Shown here in pieces: positions 37,259 through 50,800 of a DNA stretch of 64,000 nt. Where the stretch lies: contig VWPU01013670.1 in NCBI GenBank assembly GCA_013398955.1, forward strand, positions 186,001-250,000, in the 5' to 3' direction. The DNA comes from Callaeas wilsoni (lineage: Eukaryota; Chordata; Aves; Passeriformes; Callaeidae). Both the position numbers and the translations under genes were made by a program. Every line of letters starts with the position of its first letter. Within the stretch, counting starts at the first letter, position 1. The notes beneath the pieces are model-generated. The model worked only from the letters and a program-made list of their open reading frames with translations. It was not told the origin of the DNA and made no database searches.

Positions 37259-38082
37259 CTGTAATGATTTTGGATCTGAATGTCTCCAGAGATCCCCAGC
37301 AGCATTAAGTGTTCTGTCATCTCTGGGGGTTTCCCACCACAGACACTTCTTTCCACCACCAGGCTCTTCTGCTTGGGCAACCAGCCTATGATCACGGGAG
37401 CCAACAAGCTCAACCCCACTGCAAGGCACAGCCGTGCGATGGCAGCCAGCGTCCTGCAAAGCGGGAGCTTTCTCCCCTTGGGGTGGTTGTCATCCTCAGT
37501 GAGAGGTAGGACTAGGCAGAACAGAGAAGGAGGAGCCCACTGCAGCAGCGATGGCAGTGCTTGTGGAAGTGGGGATGGGGCCAGCTTTGCATGTGTGACT
37601 TTTGCTTTCCCTCTTAAACTGCTTTTATGTTGAGCCACAAGTTTTCTCATCTGTAACCCTTCAATCCTCTCCCCCACCAAGCAGTGAGTGAGCAGTGGTG
37701 TGGCACTGAGCTCCTGGCTGGGGGTTAAAGCATGGCATGGCTCCACCATGGGTGTCCAAGGGCTGCAAACCCAGTACAGCCACAGAGCACACTTAGATGG
37801 AAAAGGCACCATGTACCATAACTGCCTCCATCCTCACAGTGTGCTCAGGGCTCCCACGGGTGCACCCATAGTGTGCTTACCTGAGCGAGACCCTGGGCTT
37901 GGGCTTGAGTCTTGGCTTTGGGGAGATCAGCAGCTCTGGATGCTGAGTTAAGGCCACCCTTTGCCGTGCTCCTCTCTCCACTGCCCTGCTGTAGGGTGCT
38001 GGTGGTCCCACACAGTGGCTGTCCCAGGGCCACAGGCCCTGCTGAACACTCCTCGTGAGTTCCTCTGACTTTGTAACCGCTT
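37259..38082. mobile_element. GC-rich block apparently inserted in the CR1 tail; family not identified
   Basis: About 0.82 kb of markedly more GC-rich sequence between a CR1 body that ends prematurely (37258) and an isolated CR1-type octamer tail (38097-38118). The simplest reading is a nested insertion, for example a solo LTR or another bird-specific repeat. I could not fix its ends or find a clear target-site duplication. It contains a 189-codon open frame on the minus strand (37812-37243), probably incidental. Confidence 0.45.
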
Positions 38083-38118
38083 CCTCTTTCAGGTACGCAT
38101 TCTGTGATTCTGTGATTC
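38083..38118 (+). mobile_element. Isolated CR1 3' terminal tail
   Basis: CATTCTGTGATTCTGTGATT is the CR1 terminal octamer repeat in sense, preceded by a CTTCCTCTTTCAGG segment resembling the usual CTTCCAACCTCAG. It may be the severed end of the CR1 at 36815-37258. Confidence 0.55.
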
Positions 38119-38224
38119 CATATTTGGGAAGGAACAGACCTCCTCTCATCTTTTGATGTGTTCTTCTGTAGGCAATTATGATAAATTTGTGAAAGGGGAA
38201 GCCGTTATCACAGATTTCAACTTT

Positions 38225-38960
38225 CCAGAGTTGCAATATACAGTTCCCAACTGCAAATACCATACTTCTGTGACTAGTCTGGCAAATTCCTGAAGTTTAT
38301 GTCACGGATATTCAGTGACCCGATTAGGAATGTTGCCCTCCTAAAGTTGCTGTTTATGAATAAAGAAGGACTTCTAGGGGCTGCAATGGTAGGTGGCTGT
38401 CTTGGCCACAATGATGACAAAATGGTTGATTTTAAACTTTTCAGTGCATGAGAAAAAGAGGTAATCAGAGTGGTTACCCTGGATTTCAAGAAGACAAGCG
38501 TCAAGCTACTCAGGGAGCTACTTAGCAGTGTCTCAATGGAATCTGCCTCTAAGGGTTTCTGGGTCCATAACTGCCAGTCAGTTCTTAAGAAGCACCTTTT
38601 AAAAGCACAGGACCAGGCAATTCCACTGTGTCCAATGTCAGGCTGAACAAATAACTCATGTTCAGATTCAAGAGGGAAAGGAAATTATGTGTGTGGAAGT
38701 AAGGTCAGGAAGGAAATACTTGAATTATTGAAGGAAAGTTAATGAGCTGTGGTTCGTATATTCAGGGAGAAGGTATGAAAGGCCAAAGCTCAGTTAAGAG
38801 TTGAGACTGGCCAGTGTTGTGCCAGACAACAAGAAGGTCTTTTTAATGTACATTAATAGTAAAGGAGGTCTAAGGAAAAGATTGTGAGGAAATTTGCTGA
38901 AGATGATCACCTGGCAAATGAAGAAAAAGTGAAGTCATTCAGTGATTTTTCTCCCCTCAG
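38225..38960 (+). mobile_element. CR1 LINE ORF2 fragment (linker before the RT domain), decayed
   Basis: Plus-strand segments match the CR1 region between endonuclease and RT: GTAGGTGGCTGTCTTGGCCA, CAATGATGACAAAATGG, CCTGGATTTCAAGAAGACAA, CTACTCAGGGAGCTACTTAG, AAAGGCCAAAGCTCAGTTAA, GACTGGCCAGTGTTG and GACAACAAGAAGGTCTTTTT. It is a separate insertion from the CR1 to its left, because this is upstream CR1 sequence lying downstream of a 3' end on the same strand. Confidence 0.8.
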
Positions 38961-39490
38961 ATTTTAATAACACACACAGACCTTGGGCTGATCCTCAGAG
39001 TTGAAGGGACAGTCTGTCTCGGCATCATCGTGGCTATGAGATCAGAAGAAACTATTCTGGCTCCTGGAGCATGTCCTCTCCTCCTCCTTCACTGATCTTG
39101 GTGTCTTCAAGGCTCTTTCTCTCAAACGTTCTCACTTCTTTCTCATAGCTGCTCTCGTGCAGCAGTTTCCAACCTTTCTTGGGTATATTATCTCAGAGGC
39201 AGGCCAGCATTGTCACTTGGTTCAGTTTGGCCGGCAGCATGTCTGTCTTGGAGTTGGCTCTGTCAGATATGGAGGCAGTTTCCAGCATCTTATCACAGAA
39301 GCCACCCCTGCAGCCCTTCCTACCCAAACCTGTCTTCTCAAACCTGATACATTATATGCTGCAAGAAAGAAGGCATCACTCCTACTCTCCCAGCATCAAC
39401 CTCCAGACAGCAGGGCCAGGGTATCCAAGCCCTTTGAGCAGCAGCCGGCCTAACAGGCCTGACCACCATGGGGAAAAAACTATTTAGGAA
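38961..39490. mobile_element. Possible bird interspersed-repeat (LTR-like) remnant
   Basis: Moderately GC-rich. Segments such as TTGGCCGGCAGCATGTCTGT and AGAAGCCACCCCTGCAGCCC resemble a dispersed avian repeat that I recall as LTR-associated, but I cannot name the family or show LTR ends. No gene is visible. Confidence 0.3.
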
Positions 39491-42400
39491 CCATAAAAAC
39501 ATCAGCATTTATTTGCTTGAGGGCTAATGATAGATGTAACTCTGTTTATTACACAGATAGTAGATATTACAGACATTTTCCCTAGGTCTCTTCCCAGTAA
39601 TACTCATATGAGTTGGTAGTTTACAACAGTTTGGAGCCAAAGCTCAGCTGATTACATACGGCTTTTTTAGTGAAGAGATGTGATTACAACACCTAGCTGA
39701 CCTCGTCTGCTTAGGAATCCTGTGATAGGTTTTTAAATACAGAGTTTCTGAGGGGTGAAAGAATTAAAGAACTCAGACAAAGCAATTGTGTGATCATGAT
39801 GAATGCCCTGGTGGAATGACTTTGAAAGTGTAAACTCTTGAACTGAGCCTAGAAATTCTTTTAACTGTGGTTTATATAAACATTTCACATCTTGCACCAT
39901 AGCAAACCTGTGCCCCTCCTATGCTAAGGGTAAGTTACAGTGCTTGGAAGTATGCAGAAATTGTTTAATACATAACCTTGTAGCACAGTTTTTACTCCTT
40001 TTTTAGCAGAACATTTATATTTTATCTGAAGAAAAAGTAATATCCTGTTGTAGCAACATTAAAGGCTTGCTAGAAACTTCAATAAACCAAATACAGTCCT
40101 GGCAAAAGTTTATATTAAAATATGGGATTTAATTGGCTCAGTCTCTTGATAGCAGCAGCAAAGTTGTTATTATGTTCTTGACCACCATTTATATGTGTTG
40201 TTACATCAATCACTGCCCTCCAGCTTGCTGTTCTTCCACTGAAGCAAGTATGCTGAAAGAGGAAGAGGAGATCGAAGACAGGAGTGGTAGGGACAGAATT
40301 GAATAGTTTTCTGGTTCACACCTGAGACTGAAAGGCAGGTGATCTGGGTCAAGAATTTCAACAAAAGTAGATTCCAGATTTAGGCATCTTAAATCCATCC
40401 AAGCCCTAATATTTCCTATTGATTTGCTCTAGGCTGCAGGAAGTGCCCTGCCAATAGAAAACACCAGGCACAGAGAATTGGGTGGAATTTGGGATTTGTG
40501 AATTGGAGCCAATGCCTATATACAGTCATAGAAACACAGCTATGTTGCCTTTTTGCCATTTTAAAAACACTTCAAAGACCCCACACAGTCATAGGAACCC
40601 AATTTTAAGTACATTGCCTAGCTGGCTTTCTTTTCTTTTTTCAACAGATCTTTTGGGTTGCTGCGTTGAGAACTATACCACATGCAATTATGCTGAAAAT
40701 TCACAGCTTTTGAAAAACAGTACAATAAAAACAACAAAAAATCTAGCATACAGCTTGGTTTGCTCTGTAGCAACCTCAGAGGAAAAGTTCATGATGGATA
40801 GATGATGCTTGTCAGTTTTAATCTTTCACTGGTTTTTGTTCTCTGGAGATATGAGTTTTACCAAGGGAACCAAATGGTCCTCCCCAAGCAAAGAGATTGT
40901 CTGTGGAGCCTTGAATTTCATAAATCAAGAGAAGCCACATTTCCTGGAAAATGCTAAATATGTAGGACACAAAGGAAAGAATTGAGCATATTTATAACAG
41001 CATACTCCTACTTTCAACAGCAATTGAAAACTATAAAAATGTCCGGAAATATTTTGCTTTTTTACAATGTGAGAGAGCTCTGTGCTTTTCAAGCTTAGGT
41101 TAAGTCAGATATTTCCATATATATTCAGATTATACCACTTATTTAGGAAGAAAAGCTTCTTGCTATCTATGTGATCTCCTGTTGTCTTATTTCCATTCTG
41201 CACAAAACATCAGTTCTGATTTCACATTGCTTGATCCTTCCAGAAACACATCTATGTTCTTTAGTACCACCAGGAACCAACACAGCACGTTTTTCTTTCA
41301 TGAAGGATCTGATCCAAATTTCACTGATAACTTGCAAATCATCCACTTGGCTCCTAGCAGCCTGTGCTAGACTTCAGGTCTCATCAAAATGCTTACCATA
41401 TCTGCCAGTCCATCTGGAAATACATTAACAGATCACATTTAGGAGGATCTTATCTCTCTCAACTTTTAAATGAACTATCCCTTAAGGAACACAGAGATTT
41501 AAATGAAGTAAGTGCACACATGGCACTTTGAACAATGATATATACTAGCAGAACATCTCAAGCACACTGTGATTCACATATGGGTTTCAGCTAGCAAAGG
41601 GAAGAGGCAGAAATAGAATCACATGCATTTAGTTCTGTCTGTCCGCAACCCTGAATGGAGTATGACTGCAGGAGCCTTAACTCAGCTTGTACATCTTGTC
41701 TTGGTTCTAATTTAAGCACAACTATTTCTGATGCCATCTGCATTCAGGATTAGAAGTAGACAATGTACTAAATTGGAAGTTTTTAAATCCTGGAGGAGCA
41801 ATGCGCCTTCAGTTGCATGCTATCCCAATCTTCTGTGCCTTGCTCCCACCTAGGGGGTGGTGGACTTTTGTGTTCATTTACATTGTCAGTCTAAACACAC
41901 CATGGCTACTCAGAACAGTGAAATTCTGTTCCATGGGCCACCCAAATGGTGACTTTGGGCCACCCAGGCTCTTGGAAGTTGCTGAGATCCTAGAACTCCA
42001 CCATAGAGCTAGACCATTGGAAGAATTATAGCTCTGCTATATATGCCCTCCACAGAGATGGCTTTGGGACTCCAACTAATGGGACTGTGTCACCATAATT
42101 TATATATATCATTAACCCTTATGTCATGAAAACATAAGAGTTTTTTGCCAATTACAATTATACTAATTAAGAAGCATATATCAAGCTAATTATTACAATG
42201 ATTTAGTGTATGATATCCTGTCTTTGGTCTCATGTCCAAGAGTCAAAAGGAACTGACTGCAAATTAAAAATATATTCTGAAAACTTCACTATGCCAGTTG
42301 TAGCTGGGCCAAGCAATGACTAATAGGGACAACATTTTCAAGGATTCTGAGTGCATGAATGCCAGAGAAAGATAGCTGAGTTATGTTGGGTCGTCCAAAG

Positions 42401-45133
42401 AGATATTAGCAACAAAAGAGTAAGGAGGTAAAACAAAAAATTTCAATTAGAACCAATTGCCCTGTTTTTAAAATGAGCAGTCTTTGCTTCTCTAAAGAAT
42501 TGAGAATGAAGTTTGAAATGGATGGATACAAACGTGATTTGAATTTGAGATTTATGAGGGAGCAAACCTAGGGCTTTTTGTTTCTCTCCTTCCTTCCACA
42601 TTTAAGAACATTCTTCCCATAAGCAGGTATTAGGAAAAGTGAGACACCAGAGATGAACTGCTGGCAGATGAGGGGTTCTCGCATTCGTTGCAATTCCCAC
42701 TCAAAATTAGGTCAAAGACATTAAATAATGGGAAAAAAGGCCTCATTGAACTTTAGGTCTGCTTTCTGTCCTTCTTTCAGGTATTCTGAAAGTTTTTATG
42801 TATAACCTTTTTTTTTTCATCTAACCTAAGTATATTGGTGCAAAACCTGAGATGAAAGGCAAAAATTTTTTGTTGCCTAAAAGTTTCAAAATATCACAGT
42901 GATTTGGAATAATTCAGTTTCTAGGCAGAAGAACTGAGTGACTCTGATTTATAATTATTTGGGAAACTGATTTTAAATGAAACGGATCTTTGAATTGTTT
43001 CTAACTATATACCAATGCAAGGCAACATACATGACGTCAACAATTTATATCTACAAAGAATGAGAATCCAATGTAAATACAACTGATTTGGACAGGTCTT
43101 GTACATTCATAGATGAGAATTTCATTCCATTGATATTTGAGTATTTAAAGAGAAAAATGTGGAAGGGAAACAGGAATTCTTGGCACAACATTCAATCAAA
43201 ATTAGGACATTAGTGCCATTTCTAGACCTGGTACTCGAATTTAAATATAGAAATGTTAAAGATGTAAGGGAACAAAAGAACAACATAAAAATCAATGTTA
43301 AAGAAACTAGAAAACAGTCAATATAAGATATTTAGTATATCTAGATCATCAAAGATAAAGTTAAGGGATTATCTGAATTCTGGGTATAGGTCCTTGCACA
43401 TTTATTTCCAGAAGGTTGGGTTGTTCATTCTGGCTTAAAAAAAATCATAGTGAGATCAGTAGTATAGTGAGTAAGATTTTAATTTAACCAGAATATGAAA
43501 GACAGTGGAAATAATTTAAGTCAGAATAAAAGGAGAAGAGATGAAGTCACCAGTTCATGGAGTTTTTATTATTATATAAATCTTTCTCAAACATGTTTAT
43601 ATTAATTTTTTGTGAGAAGTTCTGTGGCTCAAGAGTGAAAGAAGTCTTGAGCCAGTTGTATTTGAAGTCTGCACAGCTGTATCTGAACCTGAATTCACTA
43701 AACCTCACACTTTAACCCTTGTTTCGTGAAGGAGCCTGGAAACTATAAGTTAGTGAAGTCTCAGCCTTTAAGGTATCAGTTCATTAGCTGGTAAGATTAG
43801 AGTAGGTGTATTTTCTCTGGTGTTTTTTAAAAGTGATTACCTTACAATAAGTTTTTTCCGTCTTCTTCAGAACTTACTTGACAACTAGTTTCAGGCAAAG
43901 CAAGGAGTTCTTTCCCTGGGAGACCTGGTGAACATCTTCTGCTCACATATTCAAAGTTAGATTTCTGCTTTTGCAACTGTGAAGGAATTAATTGCCAGGC
44001 AAGATGTTCTGCCTTTCTCTGTAGTGCTAAGCATGGATTGCTTGCTGATTTGTCTGTTTCCCACCTAATCATGTTTTGGGGGCACTGGCAGAATTTGGAA
44101 AATGTCTGATGCTGTCTCTCCCTGGCATGAATAGTTTAATGGATAGTAGGATACAGGGCTATCAGTGAGTTGGCAAAAGAGAGTGATTTGTTGGCTCCTG
44201 GAGAGAGGAATCTCCAGGAACTGATGTTCTGCTTCCCATAGCTGTTTAACAGCAAAGGAAGAAGTGTTTCCGTGTAATAACTGGAAGTTTATTACGTCAT
44301 AGAGGGATCTGGTTTTCCTTCAGTATTGCTGGGTTGGCTGTACTGATAATAGGCCAAATTATTATGTTCAGATTCAGAAACTTAGAAGTCGTTCCTATAA
44401 TCTGTATTCATCCATACATTCATACAAAATGCCCAGTGCTTTGTTTGCACACATAGAACATCTTCGAATACAGACCAACATAAGCAAAGCATGAGTTGCC
44501 TTCACTAAAGCATCACTCAGACTTTGAAGCCCGGGTGGAAACATGCTATATGAGTGTACTTATAGGTACAGGCATGTGCTGTGTATATATACAGATTTAA
44601 ATACACTCTTTGGGTTTTGGAGCCAGTCCATCAAGCACTGCCCTTTTCATCTGGGGTCCATCTGTGTAAAAATACTATCTCTAGTACCAACAGACAGTAA
44701 CAACCTCTTTTATTTTTTGCATAGAAAACCTCCATTTGAAAGGGGTAGAGTCTTTGGGACATCTGCTCCTGCCTTATTTTCATAGATCCAAACCAAAAGA
44801 AAGCTACTCCTTTCTCAGAGCAGCTCATTATATGTTAGGTGCACCAGTGATTTCTTACCTTCAGTCATCCATTTTCAGTACATCATTTTATATATGTGCC
44901 CAACAGCCACACAGTTCTTATTGTGCACTGCCAATCCTCCATGGCCTACTAATCCACATTTGCTGAAACAATGAGACGGGATGATGAAAACGAAAGTGTC
45001 TCAACTGTTTGGAAAAGCAAAGTTCAGCAAGAAGGATTGTATACATTGGCTATAGTTCACCAGGACAAACTGTCTGCACACCGTTGAAGCAGGAACACAG
45101 AGGAAGCTTGGTGTACTGCTCTAAGGGAAACAT
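39491..45133. other. AT-rich intergenic DNA
   Basis: No gene or repeat family recognised; only short open frames and A/T runs. Confidence 0.6.
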
Positions 45134-45261
45134 GAAACAAAGGATGGAGTGGCACAGAGGTACTGCGGTCATGCTCTGTTGAAATCAATGCACATATGAC
45201 ACAGAGAATGGAGCAATACAATGGGATTGTGATCATGCTCTGTTGAAAACAATGTACCTAA
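45134..45261. repeat. 64-bp tandem duplication, two copies
   Basis: Copy 1 begins GAAACAAAGGATGGAG at 45134 and copy 2 GACACAGAGAATGGAG at 45198. Both end with ATGCTCTGTTGAAA(T/A)CAATG at exactly 64 bases offset. The copies have diverged, most in the middle. Confidence 0.85.
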
Positions 45262-47820
45262 TGGGAAAAAAGCCAAAGGAATGTGCCAGGTGGTAAATGA
45301 AAGCTGAGCTTTGCTTCATTAACTTGAAAATATATATTGATTTTCATGCTTCTACAAATACTAATGACTAAAATCACTCAAAATCCACCTAAACATGAAA
45401 TTACATCAACTGTAACTTTACCTTCACTCTCCCTCAAAGAAAATAATATAAATACAGCTTAAGTGGGAAGGGAGGTCAGAGGAGACTTCGTTGTAATTTC
45501 TGGCATCGTTGACAAGCTGTACTTGTCTTCTCCCTCCACAGGGACATTTATAGGGTAAGAACTTTATTCTGTGCACATTAAATAATTGTCTTGAGCAGGC
45601 TTTCATTGGGCATTAGAACTCGTCTGTCTCAAATTCATTTTAGCCAGTCAGCTTACTATCAACATCAATCTCTCAATCTATCACAGTTTACTATTATCAC
45701 TGCATTTGTTAATAAAATGTTATTCTGTAAACTGTTTAGTGCAAGTCCTCCAAGGGCTCTAGCAGCCACTGAGAGTCGATAACTTGACAAAACTGATGAT
45801 ATGCCGGCTAAGATTGGGGAAACCCAGAAAGGGGCCTCTGTTTCTAAACTGATATAAAGGATTTGACTCTATATGCTGTCAGTACATACCCAGAACCACC
45901 CTCTGATACCTCCAGCTTTCGGTGGGGTCCACGTAACAGGATATAGAGAGGCTGGTCAGGCACAAGGGTCTTCTATGTCTTTGGGCATTGACAGCCTGAT
46001 CAAACATAAAAGGTTTGAGGTAACTGCTCTTTCATGTGACAGTATCTGCAGAGTGACTCACTGTTGTTCCAGGGTGGACAAAAGGAATCCCTGATTTTAC
46101 TTATACCAGCAGACCTAACTCATAGTGGCAAATAGAAATGAGTAATATAGAACGTCCTGAGCAAATGACTACCTGAAGCAGAATTTTGGAAAAAGTATGA
46201 GATATTCACTTATTTAACTGATTATTACTCCACATCTCTCCTTTCTTTGCATCAGATTTACCTCACACCACACAGGCAACTGCATAACTATGCTTCTCAG
46301 GAATCTCTTGCAGATGAGTCAACAAGGTTTGTCCGTTTTCATCAAACTGAGTTTTGGGTCTCCATGGACTTATGTCGTGCAGAGGTCTACCGATAGATGT
46401 TTCTGATTCAGATATCAGGGGTTTGCAGCCTTTCCATGTCTTATGCTATCCTTCTCTTTCTTCTAGTTTGATACTGTATAAACACAAAACTTGATCAAAA
46501 AAGGTGAAAAGAACATGACATCATTACTAAGCTTCAGGCACTTAAGCATTAAGTGCCATCTATGAAAGCCATAAGCAGCTGGGTCTCCCATTTTACTTAA
46601 ACCCCTGTAAAATAAGTGTTAAATTAAAACTTAGAAGCTTTTATTTACAGAGGAAAAGAAAACTGAATACCTGTTCCACTGGCTGAAGGATTCAAAATGG
46701 TGAACATGTTCAACATGTGAACTCTGAGTTCACAAATTAACATTTCTTGACAATATTGCAATTTTCTCTACTTTCCGCATCAGAGGTCTCTTTTTCTCTC
46801 CAGTGTCCAGAGCAGAGATCCTGGCAGCAGCTAATACCTTATGATTTTGGTCACTGAGTTTTACCTGGCAGATGGGTTCCTGGTTGTAAGGCAATGGAAA
46901 GAGAGAGTGAGGGAGGGGAAACAATAGCATTCTCTATTCCTATAGAAGGGTATGAATGTGTACCTCATTATGTTTATTTGATACAACTATTTTTAATCAA
47001 TTTTTTATGTAAAGTCATTTTACTTGGAGAAATTTAGGAACAGAATATCAAAACAGTATCCTTGTGATTTTGTATTAAAAATAAAACCCTAAACCACACA
47101 ACAGACCTATTTTCCATGCCTCACAATGACTGAAAGTAATTATATTTTTAGCCTCTCAACTTTCTTGTGTGGCCATATGAAGCTATTTTGGTTTAGTAAC
47201 TCATGCAATAATTCGGCATGCTCAGTTTCTTTCAGCTCATTTGTGCAGGTGTTTTGTCATAAATTACTCAGAATCTCAGGCTTGATACTGTAGTGCCAAA
47301 TATTTACCATACCCTTTAAGCAACCCTTTAGGCCAGGGAAAATCTTCAATCAACATTGCTTGCATAAGCTCAATTTGTATAACTCATATAAGCTGAGTGT
47401 TTCCAGCCTGAAAGAATGCAGCCTGGCCAAAGACTACAGTAATAACAGGCCAGCTAGAAATAATGTCATTATTAGCAGAAAAATCATGACATTTTGATTC
47501 TATTTTTTTTTCTCCGAAGCGAGCTAAACAACACAATGGAATGGATCATTCCAGACACATTTTTGAGTCATAACCCACAACATAAATGCAAAGAAGCTAG
47601 CAGAATTTAAAAGGAAGACGGATTTCTTAAAAGAGGCAGCATCTGGACAGTCTTTTTCATTCCTGGTCCTGCTCTGATCTCTGAAAAATTTCAGTGTTCC
47701 TTCCATTTTCTCTTTATCTCCTGTAATATATTTTTTCATTCCCTGTACTTTTTTAATGTGCTTTTTTGAGTGACTAGTCTGGCAGTCAAAAGTCATACTT
47801 GATTACACTCATTATTCTTG

Positions 47821-47850
47821 AGAATAGCTAAGAATAGCTGAGAATAGCTA
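47821..47850. repeat. 10-bp tandem repeat, three units
   Basis: AGAATAGCTA, AGAATAGCTG and AGAATAGCTA in direct succession. Confidence 0.9.
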
Positions 47851-50800
47851 AGAGCTTGATGATCCTTTATTATTATGTTCAAGTAGTCAAGTAAAAACCT
47901 CCAAAACCAGAATCAGTAAAATTGGCTGCTTCACATAAAACTCTCCATAATTATTTTTGCTTTCCATATCAGTCGGAATCTGTTTTGGACTACCTTCAAA
48001 TACAAACATACTGGCAGTCAGCCCCACTTAGTAAACCCAAACTACCCACTACTAGTCTCAATCCTTCTGTGACAGAAACAAAGCCAAACGGGGCCAGCTC
48101 AGAGGCTGAGTCCCTAAAACAGAATATCATTAAATGCATCCATCTCAGACAACCTTGTCTGATGGCTCATGAAGCGTAAACATACCCCTCAACTTGTAGA
48201 AATTTTTCATCAATTACAATTACTCAGATTGTCTCATTACAAAAACTTGGTAGGATTAGAAGGGGCATAATAAATGATATTGTTATACAGCTACACAAAG
48301 TGACCTTAAACTACTGTGACACTTTTTCCAAGGAAAGGGTATCAAGGCTTCTGTTTTGCTTTTTCTAACTGCATTTTTCATACACTGAAGGCCTTTCATT
48401 TTTCTTAAAACTGCATTATTCCACACCAAGCTGCCAACAGCAACAGTTGATTTCATTTCATTTTAATAAGAAGATAAATGGCCTTTGGAGTAAATAGCAA
48501 ATTAATAAATACTAGGACGCGTTACTAGAGGCTTTTCAGTTATTTCTGAGATATAAACATGTGTTCATTTCCAAAATAGTTGAAGATTGAGGCAAAACCA
48601 CCAAGTGTGTGATAATTCCATTTCCTGAAGATCTCTGGCTCTAGTTTTATACAGAAAAAGAAGACACAAAAAAGTCCAAAATGGCTGCTGTGACATTTGC
48701 CCTGTGGATCAGTTTCCGTTTCATCAAAACAATAGAAGAATTATAGAGAAAGCATGTTTGTTCTGCCTCAATCCCTTTCCCCCTCCATCTTTACAGTGAT
48801 TTCATTATTCCCATACCCATGTTCTCTCCAGCTAATTGAATATCTAACCCATTTGCCATATATTCCTTTTAAAAATTAATTAAATCTGGCAATAAAGTAA
48901 GATCCATATAAAAATTGCTTATAAAATGCACTAAAATGACTGGTCCTGTTTTATAAGGCTATTCATAGCACAGACACAGTCAAAGCAAAGCTCTATAAAT
49001 ATCACCTGTTTTGGGAATTGTGCAAGTATAGCTTGAACACTTAGAATGTCTGTATTCTTGAAGTTGTGTGTTATTCCATGATTCTTTAGTGAGGTGAAGT
49101 GTCTCTACCTTACAGAACCCTGCACATTCCATAACTCCTGGCACATGGTCCAGGACTTCAGTGCTCTGTGCTTTGCCAAAACTAAGGCCATGTTCTCAGA
49201 TGTCAGACACCAGCCCACTTTACAGAAGAAAAGAAAATAGATGGCAGCCTATATACACAGTATGTCAACGTAGACACCACTGAAAAATGTTCCCCAGAAA
49301 CCTCACACAGAGTATGAAGCCATTTATAGTCAGGCATCGAGAAACACTGAGTGTAGGTGTATGTCTGTAGGAAGCAATTCCCATGTCTTTGTCAAGTCTA
49401 AATCTATAAAATATAGTGACTTGCTAGATGCCTCCATTATTGTCAAGTTACTACTTAATCTAGGTACCTATACGAGCAGAAATAATTCATTTTAAAAAGG
49501 CTTATGTCGGCTATTACCTTTAGATAATGATCTAAAATGCTGTTCAGCACACTAATCTGGAAGACAGGCAGCTTGGGACTACCTGGCGGTAGCTTAAGTG
49601 CATTCAAACCCACATCCTGGAAAAATGCCTTAAGCGCAGAGCTACAAAGGCATCATGAGCACAGCCTTGTCTCCAGCTATTTAAGTGAGCTAGCACCAAA
49701 AAACACACACAAACGCAAGGTTCGCTTAATGAAACAAAAAGAGAGCTATAAGGAGTGATCAGACCTAAACTCTGATCTTTCCTTAGCTCTGGAATTCGTT
49801 TTTCATTCAAACCTGGGTCTGGCTGTGTAGAGTGACATACATCAACTACCCAGCAGCAGCCCCCCCTACTCCAAAGCACTGTCAGAGAAAACGATCTCCT
49901 TCCTCTGCAATTCCTGTACCTTTAGTAGCCATTACTTATCTAAACTACTTCCTGGCTCCATGACTGTTGCACTCTTCTGGTAATCTAACCATTTAAAGCC
50001 TCTAGGCTGAGGTGAGTCCCCACACTTTCTGAACAAATGCTGTAAATTAATCAGGACACTTGCCCCTCCCCTTGTATTTTTGAACAAGTGACTGTTGCTA
50101 CTGTGTTGCTTTCTCTACCCCATGAAGCCAATCTTTGTTCTACTAAATGAGGAGGTGATGTATAAAAATGCCATTCGTGGACTCTTCCTCCCTTTTTTAT
50201 TATGCTCAATTTTATTTAAAATTGTCAAAACAGGGCTACAAATTTCCACCAGGATCTAACCCCAGTGATTTACAACAAATGCTGGACACTGCATTTAGTA
50301 ATATCTAAGGAATATAATTTCTGGCTTCTCAGATTAACAGCTATGGCAGAGCCTCCAGAAATGCAATAGGACTTGACAGTGTATTTAACAATTATTATTT
50401 CATTGGCTTTGCATAAAATCTTAGATTAGTAGTTTCCAAAAAATGGCTTGGAGATGAATAGCTCCACAGTCTGCTACCATACCTCCTGGGCCACCCAGTT
50501 CTCCTTCATAGTCACCTTTCAATATATTCTCCAGAAGAGACAGAGCCATTTTACATCTGGCAGATGTGTCTGATCTCTTTATCCAAGGAAGCTTTAAAGT
50601 AACCCTCCTGACTAATCTCACTCAAGCGCCTCAGACTGCTGATTTGTGAGGTGACTATCTTTCATATATATCACATCCAGGCCAGATGTCTCAGCTATTG
50701 TAAACTTCATCATGACTTAATGGGATAGTTAAAAATTCTGTGCATTTAAAAAAATCCGGAGATCATTAGCATCAAACATAAAGCAGAGAGTAAAATAAAC

